This document shows positions 8,855-17,524 of a stretch of 64,000 bases of DNA, piece by piece. The notes below the pieces were generated by a model that had not been told where the DNA came from, made no database searches, and saw nothing but the letters and a program-made list of their open reading frames with translations. Position 1 is the stretch's first letter; each line of letters begins with the position of its first letter. The position numbers and the translations under genes are program-made. Origin of the DNA: Kaistella treverensis (GTDB lineage: Bacteria > Bacteroidota > Bacteroidia > Flavobacteriales > Weeksellaceae); assembly GCF_900114045.1 (NCBI RefSeq), contig NZ_FORQ01000001.1, forward strand, positions 868,001-932,000. The letters run 5' to 3'.

Positions 8855-8886
8855 TTGAAATTTATTTTTCTAAAAACTTATCTTTG
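8855..8886 (+). promoter_or_regulatory. Promoter of pnuC, predicted leaderless
   Basis: TTG (8855-8857), 21 bp, then TATCTTTG (8879-8886), matching the Bacteroidetes -33/-7 consensus. Only 5 nt (AAGTC) separate the box from the ATG at 8892, so the transcript would start at or very near the start codon. Confidence 0.6.
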
Positions 8887-8891
8887 AAGTC

Positions 8892-9563
8892 ATGAACTTC
8901 TACGAACTCTTCCTAAAACCTTACGAATCCTACGATAATTTTCAGATCGCGCTTGAAGCTATTGCGACAATTTTCGGAGTTCTAAGTGTATATTTTTCGA
9001 TAAAGAAAAATATCTGGGTTTATCCGACTGGGATAATTTCTACGGTTTTATACGTTTATATTCTGTTCAAATTCGGTTTGCTGGGCGACATGATGATCAA
9101 TTTCTATTACACCGTGATGAGCATCTACGGCTGGATTCTTTGGTCTAAAAGTTCGGAAGACCACATCCATGTCGAAGTTTCCTGGGCAACAAAAAAAGAC
9201 TGGTTTTTTGCCGGAATTTTATTTGCGCTGAGTTTAATTCTCGTCACTTTGGTTTATTATTACAAGCCTTTTATCGACAACGAATTTTCAATGCAAAACG
9301 TGGAACTTGGTTTATATCATTTAGATTGGGCGAACTGGCTGGATGTTTTCACTACGGCAATCTTCCTCGTCGGAATGTGGCTGATGGCAAAACGCAAAAT
9401 CGAAAACTGGATTTTCTGGATCATCGGCGACATTATCTGCATTCCGATGATGATTTACAAAGGTTTGGGAATCACTTCTATTCAGTACGTAGTTTTTACA
9501 GTGATGGCCATCGCCGGCCTGATCGAATGGAAAAAGGCTCCTAAAGCCAATCACGCCAACTGA
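8892..9563 (+). CDS. pnuC: Nicotinamide riboside/mononucleoside transporter PnuC
   Basis: A 223-residue membrane protein with about seven hydrophobic helices and a PnuC-like start (NFQIALEAIATIFGVLSVYF). The WANWLDVFTTAIF stretch carries the W-x-x-W/N pattern of the substrate helix. PnuC lets vitamin B3-type nucleosides diffuse through the inner membrane for NAD salvage. Some Bacteroidetes PnuC homologues sit behind TPP riboswitches and may carry thiamine; no thi-box or thiN is next to this one, so nicotinamide riboside is the simpler reading. Monocistronic. Confidence 0.85.
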   Translation: MNFYELFLKPYESYDNFQIALEAIATIFGVLSVYFSIKKNIWVYPTGIISTVLYVYILFKFGLLGDMMINFYYTVMSIYGWILWSKSSEDHIHVEVSWATKKDWFFAGILFALSLILVTLVYYYKPFIDNEFSMQNVELGLYHLDWANWLDVFTTAIFLVGMWLMAKRKIENWIFWIIGDIICIPMMIYKGLGITSIQYVVFTVMAIAGLIEWKKAPKANHAN

Positions 9564-9604
9564 CGAAATCTATGCGTCTGCTCGGCTTTTGATAAAGAAT
9601 TGAG

Positions 9605-9612
9605 TATCTTTG
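9605..9612 (+). promoter_or_regulatory. Candidate -7 box of dapF-mltG
   Basis: TATCTTTG, 36 bp upstream of the dapF ATG at 9649. It overlaps an in-frame TTG at 9610, which argues against that TTG being the start codon. Confidence 0.5.
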
Positions 9613-9648
9613 CAATCCCAAAATTTCGGGCTAAAAACCATAATTTTT

Positions 9649-10425
9649 ATGCAAAATACCATCGAATTTTTTAAATATCAGGGCACCGGAAATGACTTTG
9701 TCATGATCGATAACCGCGATCTTCAATTCCCGAAAGAGCGCGAAATCATTGAAAATCTCTGCGACCGACGCTTCGGCATCGGTGGCGACGGACTTATTCT
9801 GCTTGAAAACGATCCCAAAGCGGATTTCAAAATGGTGTATTACAACTCCGACGGAAATGAAAGCACCATGTGCGGAAACGGCGGCCGCTGTCTCGTGGCT
9901 TTCGCACATTTTCTGGATATTTTCGAGAATCACACCACTTTTACTGCCATCGATGGTTTACATGAAGCCGAAATTCACAACGGAACTGTTAAACTTAAAA
10001 TGATCGATGTGGATTCCATTAAAAAAATTGATGCTGATTTTGAGCTAAATACAGGTTCGCCCCATTTCGTGACGTTTGTAGAAATGTTAAAAGATTATAA
10101 AGTTTTCGAAAAGGGTAACAAAATCCGAAATTCAGCGTCTTATTGTGAGGATGGAATTAATGTGAATTTCGTGGAAAAAATTGCGGAAAACGAAATTTTT
10201 ATCCGAACCTATGAGCGCGGCGTGGAAGATGAAACTTTCAGCTGTGGAACAGGCGCGACAGCCGCAGCCTTGGTTTTTCTGAAAGATAAAAAATTGCCCT
10301 CGGTGAAAGTGAAAGTTTTGGGTGGAAACCTGAAAGTTTATGCGGAACGTGACGGTGAAGGCTTTAAAAATATTTGGCTCGAAGGTCCTGCAAAACAGGT
10401 TTTTAAAGGAAAATTCGATTTATAA
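9649..10425 (+). CDS. dapF: Diaminopimelate epimerase
   Basis: A 258-residue protein. It begins FFKYQGTGNDFVMIDNR, and the two catalytic cysteines are Cys75 (MCGNGGRC) and Cys199 (FSCGTGATAAA). It interconverts L,L- and meso-diaminopimelate in lysine and peptidoglycan synthesis. The ATG at 9649 was chosen over an in-frame TTG at 9610 because the TTG lies inside the -7 box and adds 13 residues not found in the family. mltG follows after 14 bp, forming a cell-wall operon. Confidence 0.95.
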   Translation: MQNTIEFFKYQGTGNDFVMIDNRDLQFPKEREIIENLCDRRFGIGGDGLILLENDPKADFKMVYYNSDGNESTMCGNGGRCLVAFAHFLDIFENHTTFTAIDGLHEAEIHNGTVKLKMIDVDSIKKIDADFELNTGSPHFVTFVEMLKDYKVFEKGNKIRNSASYCEDGINVNFVEKIAENEIFIRTYERGVEDETFSCGTGATAAALVFLKDKKLPSVKVKVLGGNLKVYAERDGEGFKNIWLEGPAKQVFKGKFDL

Positions 10426-10439
10426 GATATCAACAAAAA

Positions 10440-11477
10440 ATGAAACAAAACGCGCGAATTATTTCAATTATTGCAATTCTGCTTTTGGTGGTCGGCGGTT
10501 TTTTCGGCTACAAATATTACCAGAAATTTTACGGCAATAATGTGGCAAAAGAAGGCTATGTATTAATTCCGCACAGCGCAAATTTTGAATCGATTTTAGA
10601 TTCAATTTCGCCTTTCCTGAAGAATAAAGAAGATTTCGAGGAAGTTGCCAAAAGCAAAAATATGGACCGCTTTTTCCAGGCCGGACGATATAAAATTGAA
10701 GCCGGAACAGATAATACGCATTTGGTAAATATGATTAAAGCCGGGAACCAAACAGAAAATTCCTTCCGGATTGGGGATTTTTTTACGGTTTACCAAATGA
10801 TCGGAAAAGTGGCTAAAAAAACGGAACTGGATTCCTTACGATTTGCCGAAGATTTAAATAAAATAGCGGCAGACAAAGGTTTAAAAAACGCCGAAGATTT
10901 GAAAAAATATTTCTTTATCGATACGTACAACTTTTTCTGGACCGTTACGCCGGACGATTTTTTTAAAAAATTCGAGGATGAATATAACGACTTTTGGACT
11001 CCGGAAAGAAAAGCAAAAGAACAGCAACTCGGTTTAAGCAGAGACCAGATTTATGCGCTCGCATCGCTGGTTTATAAAGAAACTGGCGGTAAACCAGATG
11101 AAATGAAAACGGTTGCAGGATTATATTTGAACCGCCACCGAAAAGGTATGAAACTGCAAAGTGATCCGACGGTAATTTACGCGGTAAACAAGGCGAATAA
11201 TTTCGAAGGAACTCCGATAAAAAGGGTTTTATATAAGCATTTGCGCGAAGCTTCGCCATACAACACTTATTTTTCAGCAGGCATTCCGCCGGGGCCAATT
11301 TGTATGGTCGATAAAAATTCGGTAGACGCGGTTTTGAATGCTGAAAAAAATGATTTTATCTTCATGGCGGCAGATCCTGACAGGCTTGGTTTTCACCGCT
11401 TCACCGCAAGTGACACCGAACACGCAAAAAACGCGAAGGATTATCAACAGTGGTTGAATTCTAAAAACATCAGATAA
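10440..11477 (+). CDS. mltG: Endolytic murein transglycosylase MltG (YceG-like)
   Basis: A 345-residue protein with one N-terminal membrane helix (7-25) and a large periplasmic YceG domain. The catalytic glutamate is Glu214 in SLVYKETG. The typical SDPTVIYA and SPYNTYFSAGIPPGPI motifs follow. MltG cuts nascent glycan strands and is thought to set their length. It is translated from the same operon as dapF, with only 14 bp between them. A palindromic repeat directly downstream probably serves as terminator. Confidence 0.93.
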   Translation: MKQNARIISIIAILLLVVGGFFGYKYYQKFYGNNVAKEGYVLIPHSANFESILDSISPFLKNKEDFEEVAKSKNMDRFFQAGRYKIEAGTDNTHLVNMIKAGNQTENSFRIGDFFTVYQMIGKVAKKTELDSLRFAEDLNKIAADKGLKNAEDLKKYFFIDTYNFFWTVTPDDFFKKFEDEYNDFWTPERKAKEQQLGLSRDQIYALASLVYKETGGKPDEMKTVAGLYLNRHRKGMKLQSDPTVIYAVNKANNFEGTPIKRVLYKHLREASPYNTYFSAGIPPGPICMVDKNSVDAVLNAEKNDFIFMAADPDRLGFHRFTASDTEHAKNAKDYQQWLNSKNIR

Positions 11478-11489
11478 TTTTAAAAAATG

Positions 11490-11521
11490 AAAAATTTCGG
11501 TGTTTTAAGCCGTTTTTTTTT
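11490..11521 (+). terminator. Palindromic repeat acting as probable mltG terminator
   Basis: Imperfect palindrome AAAAATTTCGG / GCCGTTTTTTT around a short loop with a T9 tail, 12 bp after the mltG stop. Confidence 0.55.
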
Positions 11522-11599
11522 GAATTTGATAATTTTCAAACAAACATTTATTTTAACTTTTATAGAAATAAGTAATCAGTACAAGGATAAACTAATATT

Positions 11600-14167
11600 A
11601 TGAGGAACAGGATTGAGATTTCATCCATCATTAAGAAACGAACTTTAGGACTAGCTTTCGTTTTAGGTGCAGCAAGTTTAGCTTTTGCACAGGAAAAAAT
11701 AAACGTAAGCGGAAAAGTAGTAGGACCGCAAAACGCGGCAGTGCCTTACGCATCAGTAACTTTCAGCAACAAAGCGAACAAAATGTTCAGCGATGCCACT
11801 TTGGCAGATGAACAGGGCGCTTTCCAAATCGCTTTAACTCCCGGAAACTACGACATTATCGTTGAAGCTATCGATTTTAAAAAATCAACGCTTAACAAGC
11901 AAATTTCTACATCGGGCAACCTCGGAAACTTTACCGTGCAGCCGGAAGCTTCCATCACCAATACCAAAACTTCAGACATTCAGGGTGTCGTAATTACCGC
12001 GCAGGCTACCAAAGCTTACCGCGTGGAAATCGATAAAAAAGTGTATGATCCATCTTTGGACATCGTAGCAAAAGGTGGAAATCTTCAGGATGTTTTAGCA
12101 AACGTTCCTTCCGTGGATGTGGATACAGACGGAACCGTTTCCATGCGTGGAAATTCCAATATCAGATTTTTGATCAACGGAAAACCTTCCTCAATGTTAG
12201 GAATTGATGACGGTGCGAACGCATTACAGTCTATCCCAGCAGACCAGATCGAAAGAATTGAGGTAATTACAAATCCGTCGTCAAAATACGAAGCGAGCGG
12301 AACTGCGGGAATCCTGAATATCATTCTGAAAAAATCCAAAAAAGTCGGTTTTAACGGTAGTGTTGAAGGAACTGTTGGTTATTTGCCGACAACGCGTTTG
12401 AATACCAATTTAAGCTGGAGAAAAGGCGCCTGGACGTATTACATCAATGGTGGTGGCGGCTACAGCCGAAATAAATCTCAAAATAATTCCGAATTTAATT
12501 CTTTCCTCGACCCTGCAGGATTGAACGACGGTTTTTCAATGAAATCCATTCAGCGCGGAAGCAACGATGGTGAAAATAAAAATTACAACGTAACGACAGG
12601 ATTTGTGGTTGATTTAACCGACAAATCTTCGCTAAATGCGTCGGTAATGTTTCGAACTTTCAATAATGAATCTACGGGCGAAACCAATTACTTCGACAGC
12701 GTTATTAAAAAAGACCGTAACAGTGCAACTTATCCAAACGTGCCCTACACTATTGAGGAACAGTTTACCAACAGATTAAATACCGGAACCAGCGTAAACA
12801 ACTCTTTCCAGGGTGATTTGGGTTATGACTTAAAAATTGACGATAACGGTCAGGCAATCTCTTTGGCGGGAAGTTATCAGAAAAGCAAAAGCGACGGAAC
12901 ATCTTACATTACAGAAAACGGTTATGATAACGAATTTGATGTTGTTACAAGTAGTTTTAATAATATTCTTACCACTTCGGAAAACACCAAATATTTAGCA
13001 AAAGCAGATTATGAATTGCCGATTGGTGAATCATCTAAAATTGAAGCGGGCGCGCGTTTCGATGCAAATAAAAACGATTACGATTACTTCGTAGACGAGA
13101 GCAGAAATAACGGTCCGGTAGAAATTTTACCAAATTTCACCAGCACCACTTCTTATAACGAAAACGTGCTTGCGGGTTACGCACAGTTCAAAAGCAAAAT
13201 CAATAATTTCGGTTATCAATTGGGTTTAAGAGCTGAAAATACGGACATCAGCGTAGATTTCCAGCGTGTAAGCGATGCTGAAAAAATCAGTGTTGATAAG
13301 AATTATCTTAAATTCTTCCCTAGTGCATTTTTAAGTTATGATTTAAACAAAAACAATCAGTTGCTTTTAAATTATTCCCGAAGAATCAACCGTCCGCGCT
13401 CGTTTTTCCTAATTCCGTTTATGTCGTATAATAACAACAGAAACTTATTCAGCGGAAATCCGGATTTGAACCCGACTTACGAAAACTCTTTCGAATTAGG
13501 TTACAGCTTATCGAAAAGCAAAGTTACTTTTAACCCAACTTTATATTACAAAAAGTCTGAGGACGAAGTTAACTTCTACCAATACAGCGGCCTGAACGCA
13601 GACGGAAATACAGTGATTTACACAATGCCGGTAAACGCTGGTACAGAAACACAATATGGTGTAGACATCAATGCGACTTTTGATCCGTTCAAATGGTGGA
13701 AATTGATGGCGAGTGCAGATCTTTACGGATATAAAAACGAAGGTTCTTATGAAGATTTCGATTTCTCCGGAGACGGATTTTCTACCAGATTCCGTTTGAC
13801 AAGTACTTTTAAACCAACAAAAACTACAAGTTTCCAGATCCAGGGTTTCTACCGCGGTGCCGAAAATACAGTTTCGCAAACCAGAGAGCCGATGTATGCT
13901 GTGAATCTTGGTGCAAGCCAAACCATTTGGAAAGGAGACGGAACAATTTCTTTCAACATTCAGGATATTTTCAACACCAGAACGCGTGAGAATTTAACCA
14001 CCACGCCAACGTATTCGCAGTACAGCTTTATGCAGTGGCAGCCGCGCCAGTTCAGCATTTCACTGAGCTACCGCTTTAAACAGGGTGATAAAGTGGAAGG
14101 TCCGAAACGTAAAAAAGACATCAACAGCAATTCCAGCGGCGACGAAGAACAAGGTCCACCAATGTAA
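11600..14167 (+). CDS. TonB-dependent-receptor-like outer membrane beta-barrel protein
   Basis: An 855-residue protein with an N-terminal signal peptide ending near AFAQ (about residue 31) and a carboxypeptidase-regulatory-like domain (about 33-120). A plug-like domain follows (about 150-245, LQDVLANVPSVDVDTDGTV, then QIERIEVITNPSSKYEASG), then a long barrel of the OMP_b-brl_3 type. The last barrel strand FSISLSYRF is followed by an unusual charged tail of about 30 residues. Such proteins often handle peptides, siderophores or metals, but the substrate is not readable here. No SusD partner or ECF sigma gene is adjacent. Monocistronic. Confidence 0.85.
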   Translation: MRNRIEISSIIKKRTLGLAFVLGAASLAFAQEKINVSGKVVGPQNAAVPYASVTFSNKANKMFSDATLADEQGAFQIALTPGNYDIIVEAIDFKKSTLNKQISTSGNLGNFTVQPEASITNTKTSDIQGVVITAQATKAYRVEIDKKVYDPSLDIVAKGGNLQDVLANVPSVDVDTDGTVSMRGNSNIRFLINGKPSSMLGIDDGANALQSIPADQIERIEVITNPSSKYEASGTAGILNIILKKSKKVGFNGSVEGTVGYLPTTRLNTNLSWRKGAWTYYINGGGGYSRNKSQNNSEFNSFLDPAGLNDGFSMKSIQRGSNDGENKNYNVTTGFVVDLTDKSSLNASVMFRTFNNESTGETNYFDSVIKKDRNSATYPNVPYTIEEQFTNRLNTGTSVNNSFQGDLGYDLKIDDNGQAISLAGSYQKSKSDGTSYITENGYDNEFDVVTSSFNNILTTSENTKYLAKADYELPIGESSKIEAGARFDANKNDYDYFVDESRNNGPVEILPNFTSTTSYNENVLAGYAQFKSKINNFGYQLGLRAENTDISVDFQRVSDAEKISVDKNYLKFFPSAFLSYDLNKNNQLLLNYSRRINRPRSFFLIPFMSYNNNRNLFSGNPDLNPTYENSFELGYSLSKSKVTFNPTLYYKKSEDEVNFYQYSGLNADGNTVIYTMPVNAGTETQYGVDINATFDPFKWWKLMASADLYGYKNEGSYEDFDFSGDGFSTRFRLTSTFKPTKTTSFQIQGFYRGAENTVSQTREPMYAVNLGASQTIWKGDGTISFNIQDIFNTRTRENLTTTPTYSQYSFMQWQPRQFSISLSYRFKQGDKVEGPKRKKDINSNSSGDEEQGPPM

Positions 14168-14190
14168 TTGATGAATTAAATTAAAATTAA

Positions 14191-14217
14191 AGTCCCGCTT
14201 TTTGCGGGACTTTTTTT
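14191..14217 (+). terminator. Terminator of the outer-membrane protein gene
   Basis: Perfect 8-bp stem AGTCCCGC / GCGGGACT, loop T5, T7 tail. Confidence 0.85.
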
Positions 14218-14331
14218 AGGCGTTAAAAGGGCATTTTTTTTTGTTTTAAATTTTTCAAAAATTTGCTGCTAAAGCACGGAATTTTTCTGTTTTAAAATTT
14301 TCAAAAAATTCCTCCTAAAACAGCATTTTTT
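14212..14331. repeat. Three degenerate copies of the dispersed palindrome
   Basis: Copies at about 14212-14242, 14257-14286 and 14303-14331 lie head to tail in the 248-bp gap between two convergent genes that already have their own terminators. Each shows A/T flanks and a GC core near CTGCTAAAGCA, with mismatched arms. Confidence 0.5.
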
Positions 14332-14366
14332 TCTTTTTTAAATATTAGTTGAACTCAATAAGCCAA

Positions 14367-14396
14367 AAAAAATCAGGCATAAACAGCCTGATTTTT
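14367..14396 (-). terminator. Terminator of the downstream SDR gene
   Basis: AAATCAGGC / GCCTGATTT with a 7-nt loop and a T8 tail on the minus strand. Confidence 0.8.
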
Positions 14397-14415
14397 CAAT
14401 TTTCTAAAAGGTTTT

Positions 14416-15171
14416 TTAAACAGCGAGGTAACCGCCGTCCACCGCGTAATAACTTCCCGTCACAAACGAAGCGTCATCTGAAGCTAAGAAAAGACACATA
14501 TTTGCAATTTCTTCCGGTTGTCCCAAGCGCCCGAAAGCGTGTTTGCCTTCCAGCATATTCAGCGCCTCTTTACCCATGGTTTCTTCACTGACCAATCCGG
14601 TGTAAATAAATCCTGGCCCAATAGCGTTTACACGCAAATTATCTTTACCATAATCCCACGCCGCAGTTTTCGTTAAACCTACAACGCCATGCTTCGCGGC
14701 AACATAACCGGCAGAACTACCGAAACCAGCTTGCCCCAAAATGGAAGAAATATTAATGATACTTCCTTTCCCGGATTTCAGAATTTCGGGAATCTGATAT
14801 TTCATGCCGTAGAAAACTCCGGATAAGTTGATCGAAATTACTTTTTCCCAACCTTCGGTTGACATATCTCCGACTTTATTACTTTCACCACCAATTCCGG
14901 CGTTATTTACCGCGATATGCAAACCACCAAATTTTTCTACCGTTTCTTTAACCAATCGTTTGTGATCTTCGATATTAGCAGAATCTGCTTTTACAAAAAG
15001 TGCTTCACCACCTTCTTTCTTTATCATATCCACCACTTCATTTCCGTGCTCTTCGTTAATGTCACTCACCGTCACTTTTGCACCTTCTTTCGCGAAAAGC
15101 AATGCGGTTGCTTTTCCAATTCCAGATCCGGCGCCTGTAATAATTGCGACTTTATCCTGTAACTTTTTCAT
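14416..15171 (-). CDS. SDR-family oxidoreductase (glucose 1-dehydrogenase/FabG-like)
   Basis: A 251-residue classical SDR. It has GAGSGIGKA (about 14-22), NNAGIGG, a catalytic Ser in NISSILG, Tyr-x3-Lys in YVAAKHG, and the C-terminal VTGSYYAVDGGY typical of the family. It is an NAD(P)-dependent cytosolic oxidoreductase of unknown substrate; the ending VDGGYLAV resembles glucose 1-dehydrogenase and cyclohexanol dehydrogenase types. It follows the Rieske-tailed oxidoreductase on the same strand with a 74-bp gap and its own TAAATTTG -7 box. Confidence 0.87.
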   Translation of the reverse strand: MKKLQDKVAIITGAGSGIGKATALLFAKEGAKVTVSDINEEHGNEVVDMIKKEGGEALFVKADSANIEDHKRLVKETVEKFGGLHIAVNNAGIGGESNKVGDMSTEGWEKVISINLSGVFYGMKYQIPEILKSGKGSIINISSILGQAGFGSSAGYVAAKHGVVGLTKTAAWDYGKDNLRVNAIGPGFIYTGLVSEETMGKEALNMLEGKHAFGRLGQPEEIANMCLFLASDDASFVTGSYYAVDGGYLAV

Positions 15172-15194
15172 AATAAATTGTTTTAAGATTTACT

Positions 15195-15202
15195 CAAATT
15201 TA
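15195..15202 (-). promoter_or_regulatory. Candidate -7 box of the SDR gene at 14416-15171
   Basis: TAAATTTG on the minus strand, 23 bp before the ATG. Confidence 0.45.
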
Positions 15203-15245
15203 CCGCTATATAAATGGTTGGACGTTGATGTAGGTTAAAATTCAG

Positions 15246-16775
15246 CTATTTATGATTTTTATCGTGTGCCGCATTTATCTGTTCTAAATCTTTCAGCGCC
15301 GGACCAATCAGCACTTTTCCCAGCGCGTCGAAACGTGAGCCGTGGCACGGGCAATCCCAAGACTTTTCGCTTGGGTTCCATTGCACGTGGCAGCCCATGT
15401 GCGTACATTTCGCATCGAAGAAATGCAGTGAGCCACTTTTATCGCGATATACAGCACACGCGTCACCATCAACATCTGCGAGTTTTCCTTCGTCGTTCGG
15501 AATTTGATTTAAATCTGAAATTTCATCAGGGTTAAAACGGTCTTTTATAAGGTTGGAAACGGTGTCTACGTTTTCTTTAATTACCTGCTTCGCGCTCGCG
15601 ACAGGTTTAATGCGCGACGGAGACAGCATTTTTGAAAGGTCAGTTTCTACACCATTTATTAAATCCGGGATAATTAATGAAACCATTGTTCCGAAGGTCA
15701 TTCCGTTTCCGTTATAGCCGGTGCACAGGTAAATGTTTTCTTCGCCCGGCATTTTCCCGATGTACGGCAAACCGTCCGCCGGAACATAATATTGCGCCGA
15801 CCATTGGTTTTCAATATGCTCAAATTTTATGCGGTCGCGCACATACTTTTCAAGTTCTTCAAAACGGTTTTCGGTATCCGGTTCTTCACCGGTTTTATGG
15901 TCGAATCCGCCCGCAATCAAATAATATTGGTTGTCGGATTTGTGGTATCGCAGGTAATGATATGGCTCTTCCAGGTCGGCTGTTTGCGCTAATTTGCTTG
16001 GCGGACCGGAAAGCTTCGCGCTCATCGCATAACTTCGGTATGGTGCTACAAGCAGATTAAAGCGACTGTCACCCGTGGCGTGATGTGTCGCCCAAACCAC
16101 CGATTTTGCTTCAAAGGTTTTTCCGTCTGAAGTGTCCACTTTTACAACGTCGTTTTCTTCTGTACAATCCTTAACCTGAGTTTGGTTTAAAATTTTTCCA
16201 CCTTTTTTCTCATATTCTTTCAAAAGAGCTCTGATGTATTTTAAAGGATGAAACTGCGCCTGACCGTGGATTTCAACTGCTTTTACAAACGGAAGGTTAA
16301 AGGGAATATTCTGCGTAGGTTTTGTTTCGATACCAACTTTTTGGTGTGCTTCCAGAATGTCCTCAAGCTTTTTATTCTGATTTTCTTCACTGCTGAAAAG
16401 GTAAAAATCTACTTCGGCAAATTCGCAGGCAATGCCATATTTCTGTACATTTCGCTTGATGTATTTCACGGTTTCCTTCGCCGCGTCTGCTAAAACTTTT
16501 GCATTGTCTTCACCGAAATTGCTGATGACATCATCGTAGGAAGAATCGAAAAAATTATTGATATGCGCCGTAGTTCTGCCGGTCGTTCCGAAACCAGGAT
16601 GCTCTTTTTCAATGATTAAGCACTTTTTGCCATTTTGCTGTAATTCATTAGCTAAAGTAATTCCCGTAATTCCGGCGCCGATGATGATTACATCAAATTT
16701 TTGGTTGTCAACATCGGTGTTTTCCGGGCTGATATGATTTTCCCAGAAGCTTTTGGTATTTCCTGCCTGATTCAT
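15246..16775 (-). CDS. FAD-dependent oxidoreductase with C-terminal Rieske domain
   Basis: A 509-residue two-domain enzyme. The N-terminal DAO fold binds FAD through IIGAGITGITLANEL (about 31-45). The C-terminal Rieske [2Fe-2S] domain shows C-x-H (CTHMGC) and C-x2-H (CPCHGS) ligands within the last 60 residues. Domain order and length match the Rieske-containing glycine/D-amino acid oxidase-like group, whose substrates are mostly unknown. The Rieske domain may pass electrons to or from the flavin. Possibly co-transcribed with the following SDR gene. Confidence 0.85.
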   Translation of the reverse strand: MNQAGNTKSFWENHISPENTDVDNQKFDVIIIGAGITGITLANELQQNGKKCLIIEKEHPGFGTTGRTTAHINNFFDSSYDDVISNFGEDNAKVLADAAKETVKYIKRNVQKYGIACEFAEVDFYLFSSEENQNKKLEDILEAHQKVGIETKPTQNIPFNLPFVKAVEIHGQAQFHPLKYIRALLKEYEKKGGKILNQTQVKDCTEENDVVKVDTSDGKTFEAKSVVWATHHATGDSRFNLLVAPYRSYAMSAKLSGPPSKLAQTADLEEPYHYLRYHKSDNQYYLIAGGFDHKTGEEPDTENRFEELEKYVRDRIKFEHIENQWSAQYYVPADGLPYIGKMPGEENIYLCTGYNGNGMTFGTMVSLIIPDLINGVETDLSKMLSPSRIKPVASAKQVIKENVDTVSNLIKDRFNPDEISDLNQIPNDEGKLADVDGDACAVYRDKSGSLHFFDAKCTHMGCHVQWNPSEKSWDCPCHGSRFDALGKVLIGPALKDLEQINAAHDKNHK

Positions 16776-16916
16776 AATTTATTTGGATTTAGGTGTGATT
16801 TTTTACGGCGCAACCATGGATTTGGAACCATAATTGTAAAAAACTTTTGCAGCAATAATTGGGCAAACCACAGCATATTACTTCAAGATTTAAAAAGCTT
16901 AACTAATTTTTAAGAA

Positions 16917-17414
16917 ATGAAAACTGCCGACCAGAAAGTATTAAACGAATTGTCACAAGTGCTGCGCGACCAAAAACTCACCATTGCGGTAGCGGAAAGT
17001 TGCACCGCCGGACTTCTGCAGAATACACTATCGCAAGCAGAACAGGCGATGTCTTTTTTTCAGGGCGGAATGACGGTGTATAACGTTGGACAAAAAGCGA
17101 AACAGCTGAACATCAATCCGATTATCGCGGAAGAAAACAACGCGGTTTCCAAAGAAATTGCCGAGCAAATGGCGCTTGAAGTCGCGGAAAAATTCAACGC
17201 CGAGCTTGGTTACAGCATCACGGGTTTTGCGCGGCCTGTTCCGGAAGAAAATGTGTCAAGTTGTTACGCCTACATCGCGATCTCACAGGATTCGAAAATA
17301 ATTCTGTCGAAAAAAATTACCGGCGACGCCGAAAAAGAATTGCAGGACAATCAAAGTATTTTTATTGATAAAATGATCAAAGAATTACTTACGACCGTAA
17401 AAAAAAGCTGGTAA
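16917..17414 (+). CDS. CinA C-terminal-type amidohydrolase (PncC-like)
   Basis: A 165-residue stand-alone CinA C-terminal domain. The catalytic serine is in the family motif VAESCTAG (about 26-33). Members deamidate nicotinamide mononucleotide to nicotinic acid mononucleotide in NAD recycling. The second family motif, usually TGIAGPGGG, reads here TGFARPVPEEN, so the active-site lid is diverged and activity should not be taken for granted. Monocistronic, convergent with galE across a shared palindromic terminator. Confidence 0.75.
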   Translation: MKTADQKVLNELSQVLRDQKLTIAVAESCTAGLLQNTLSQAEQAMSFFQGGMTVYNVGQKAKQLNINPIIAEENNAVSKEIAEQMALEVAEKFNAELGYSITGFARPVPEENVSSCYAYIAISQDSKIILSKKITGDAEKELQDNQSIFIDKMIKELLTTVKKSW

Positions 17415-17520
17415 AATGGCATTTTTTTTCATTTTATTTAAATAATAAAAAAACACTGTTTTTACCGCCAATTTTCTATTATACAAATTCAAAAAAAATG
17501 CCGCTAAAACGGCATTTTTT
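17412..17520. terminator. Palindromic repeats with a two-way terminator between cinA-like and galE
   Basis: The perfect hairpin AAAAAATGCCG-CTAAAA-CGGCATTTTTT at 17493-17520 is flanked by A and T tracts, so it can end transcription from both convergent genes. Degenerate repeat copies lie at 17412-17430 and 17446-17474. Confidence 0.75.
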
Positions 17521-17524
17521 AATA

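Noticed and set aside
8817-8891. TPP or other riboswitch upstream of pnuC
   Set aside because: Only 75 bp with a terminator and a promoter; no thi-box sequence and too little room for a leader.
9610-9648. TTG start giving DapF 13 extra residues
   Set aside because: The TTG lies inside the -7 box and the extra residues are absent from the family. The same logic rejected TTG starts for murF, gldJ, the L,D-transpeptidase and the phosphopantetheinyl transferase.
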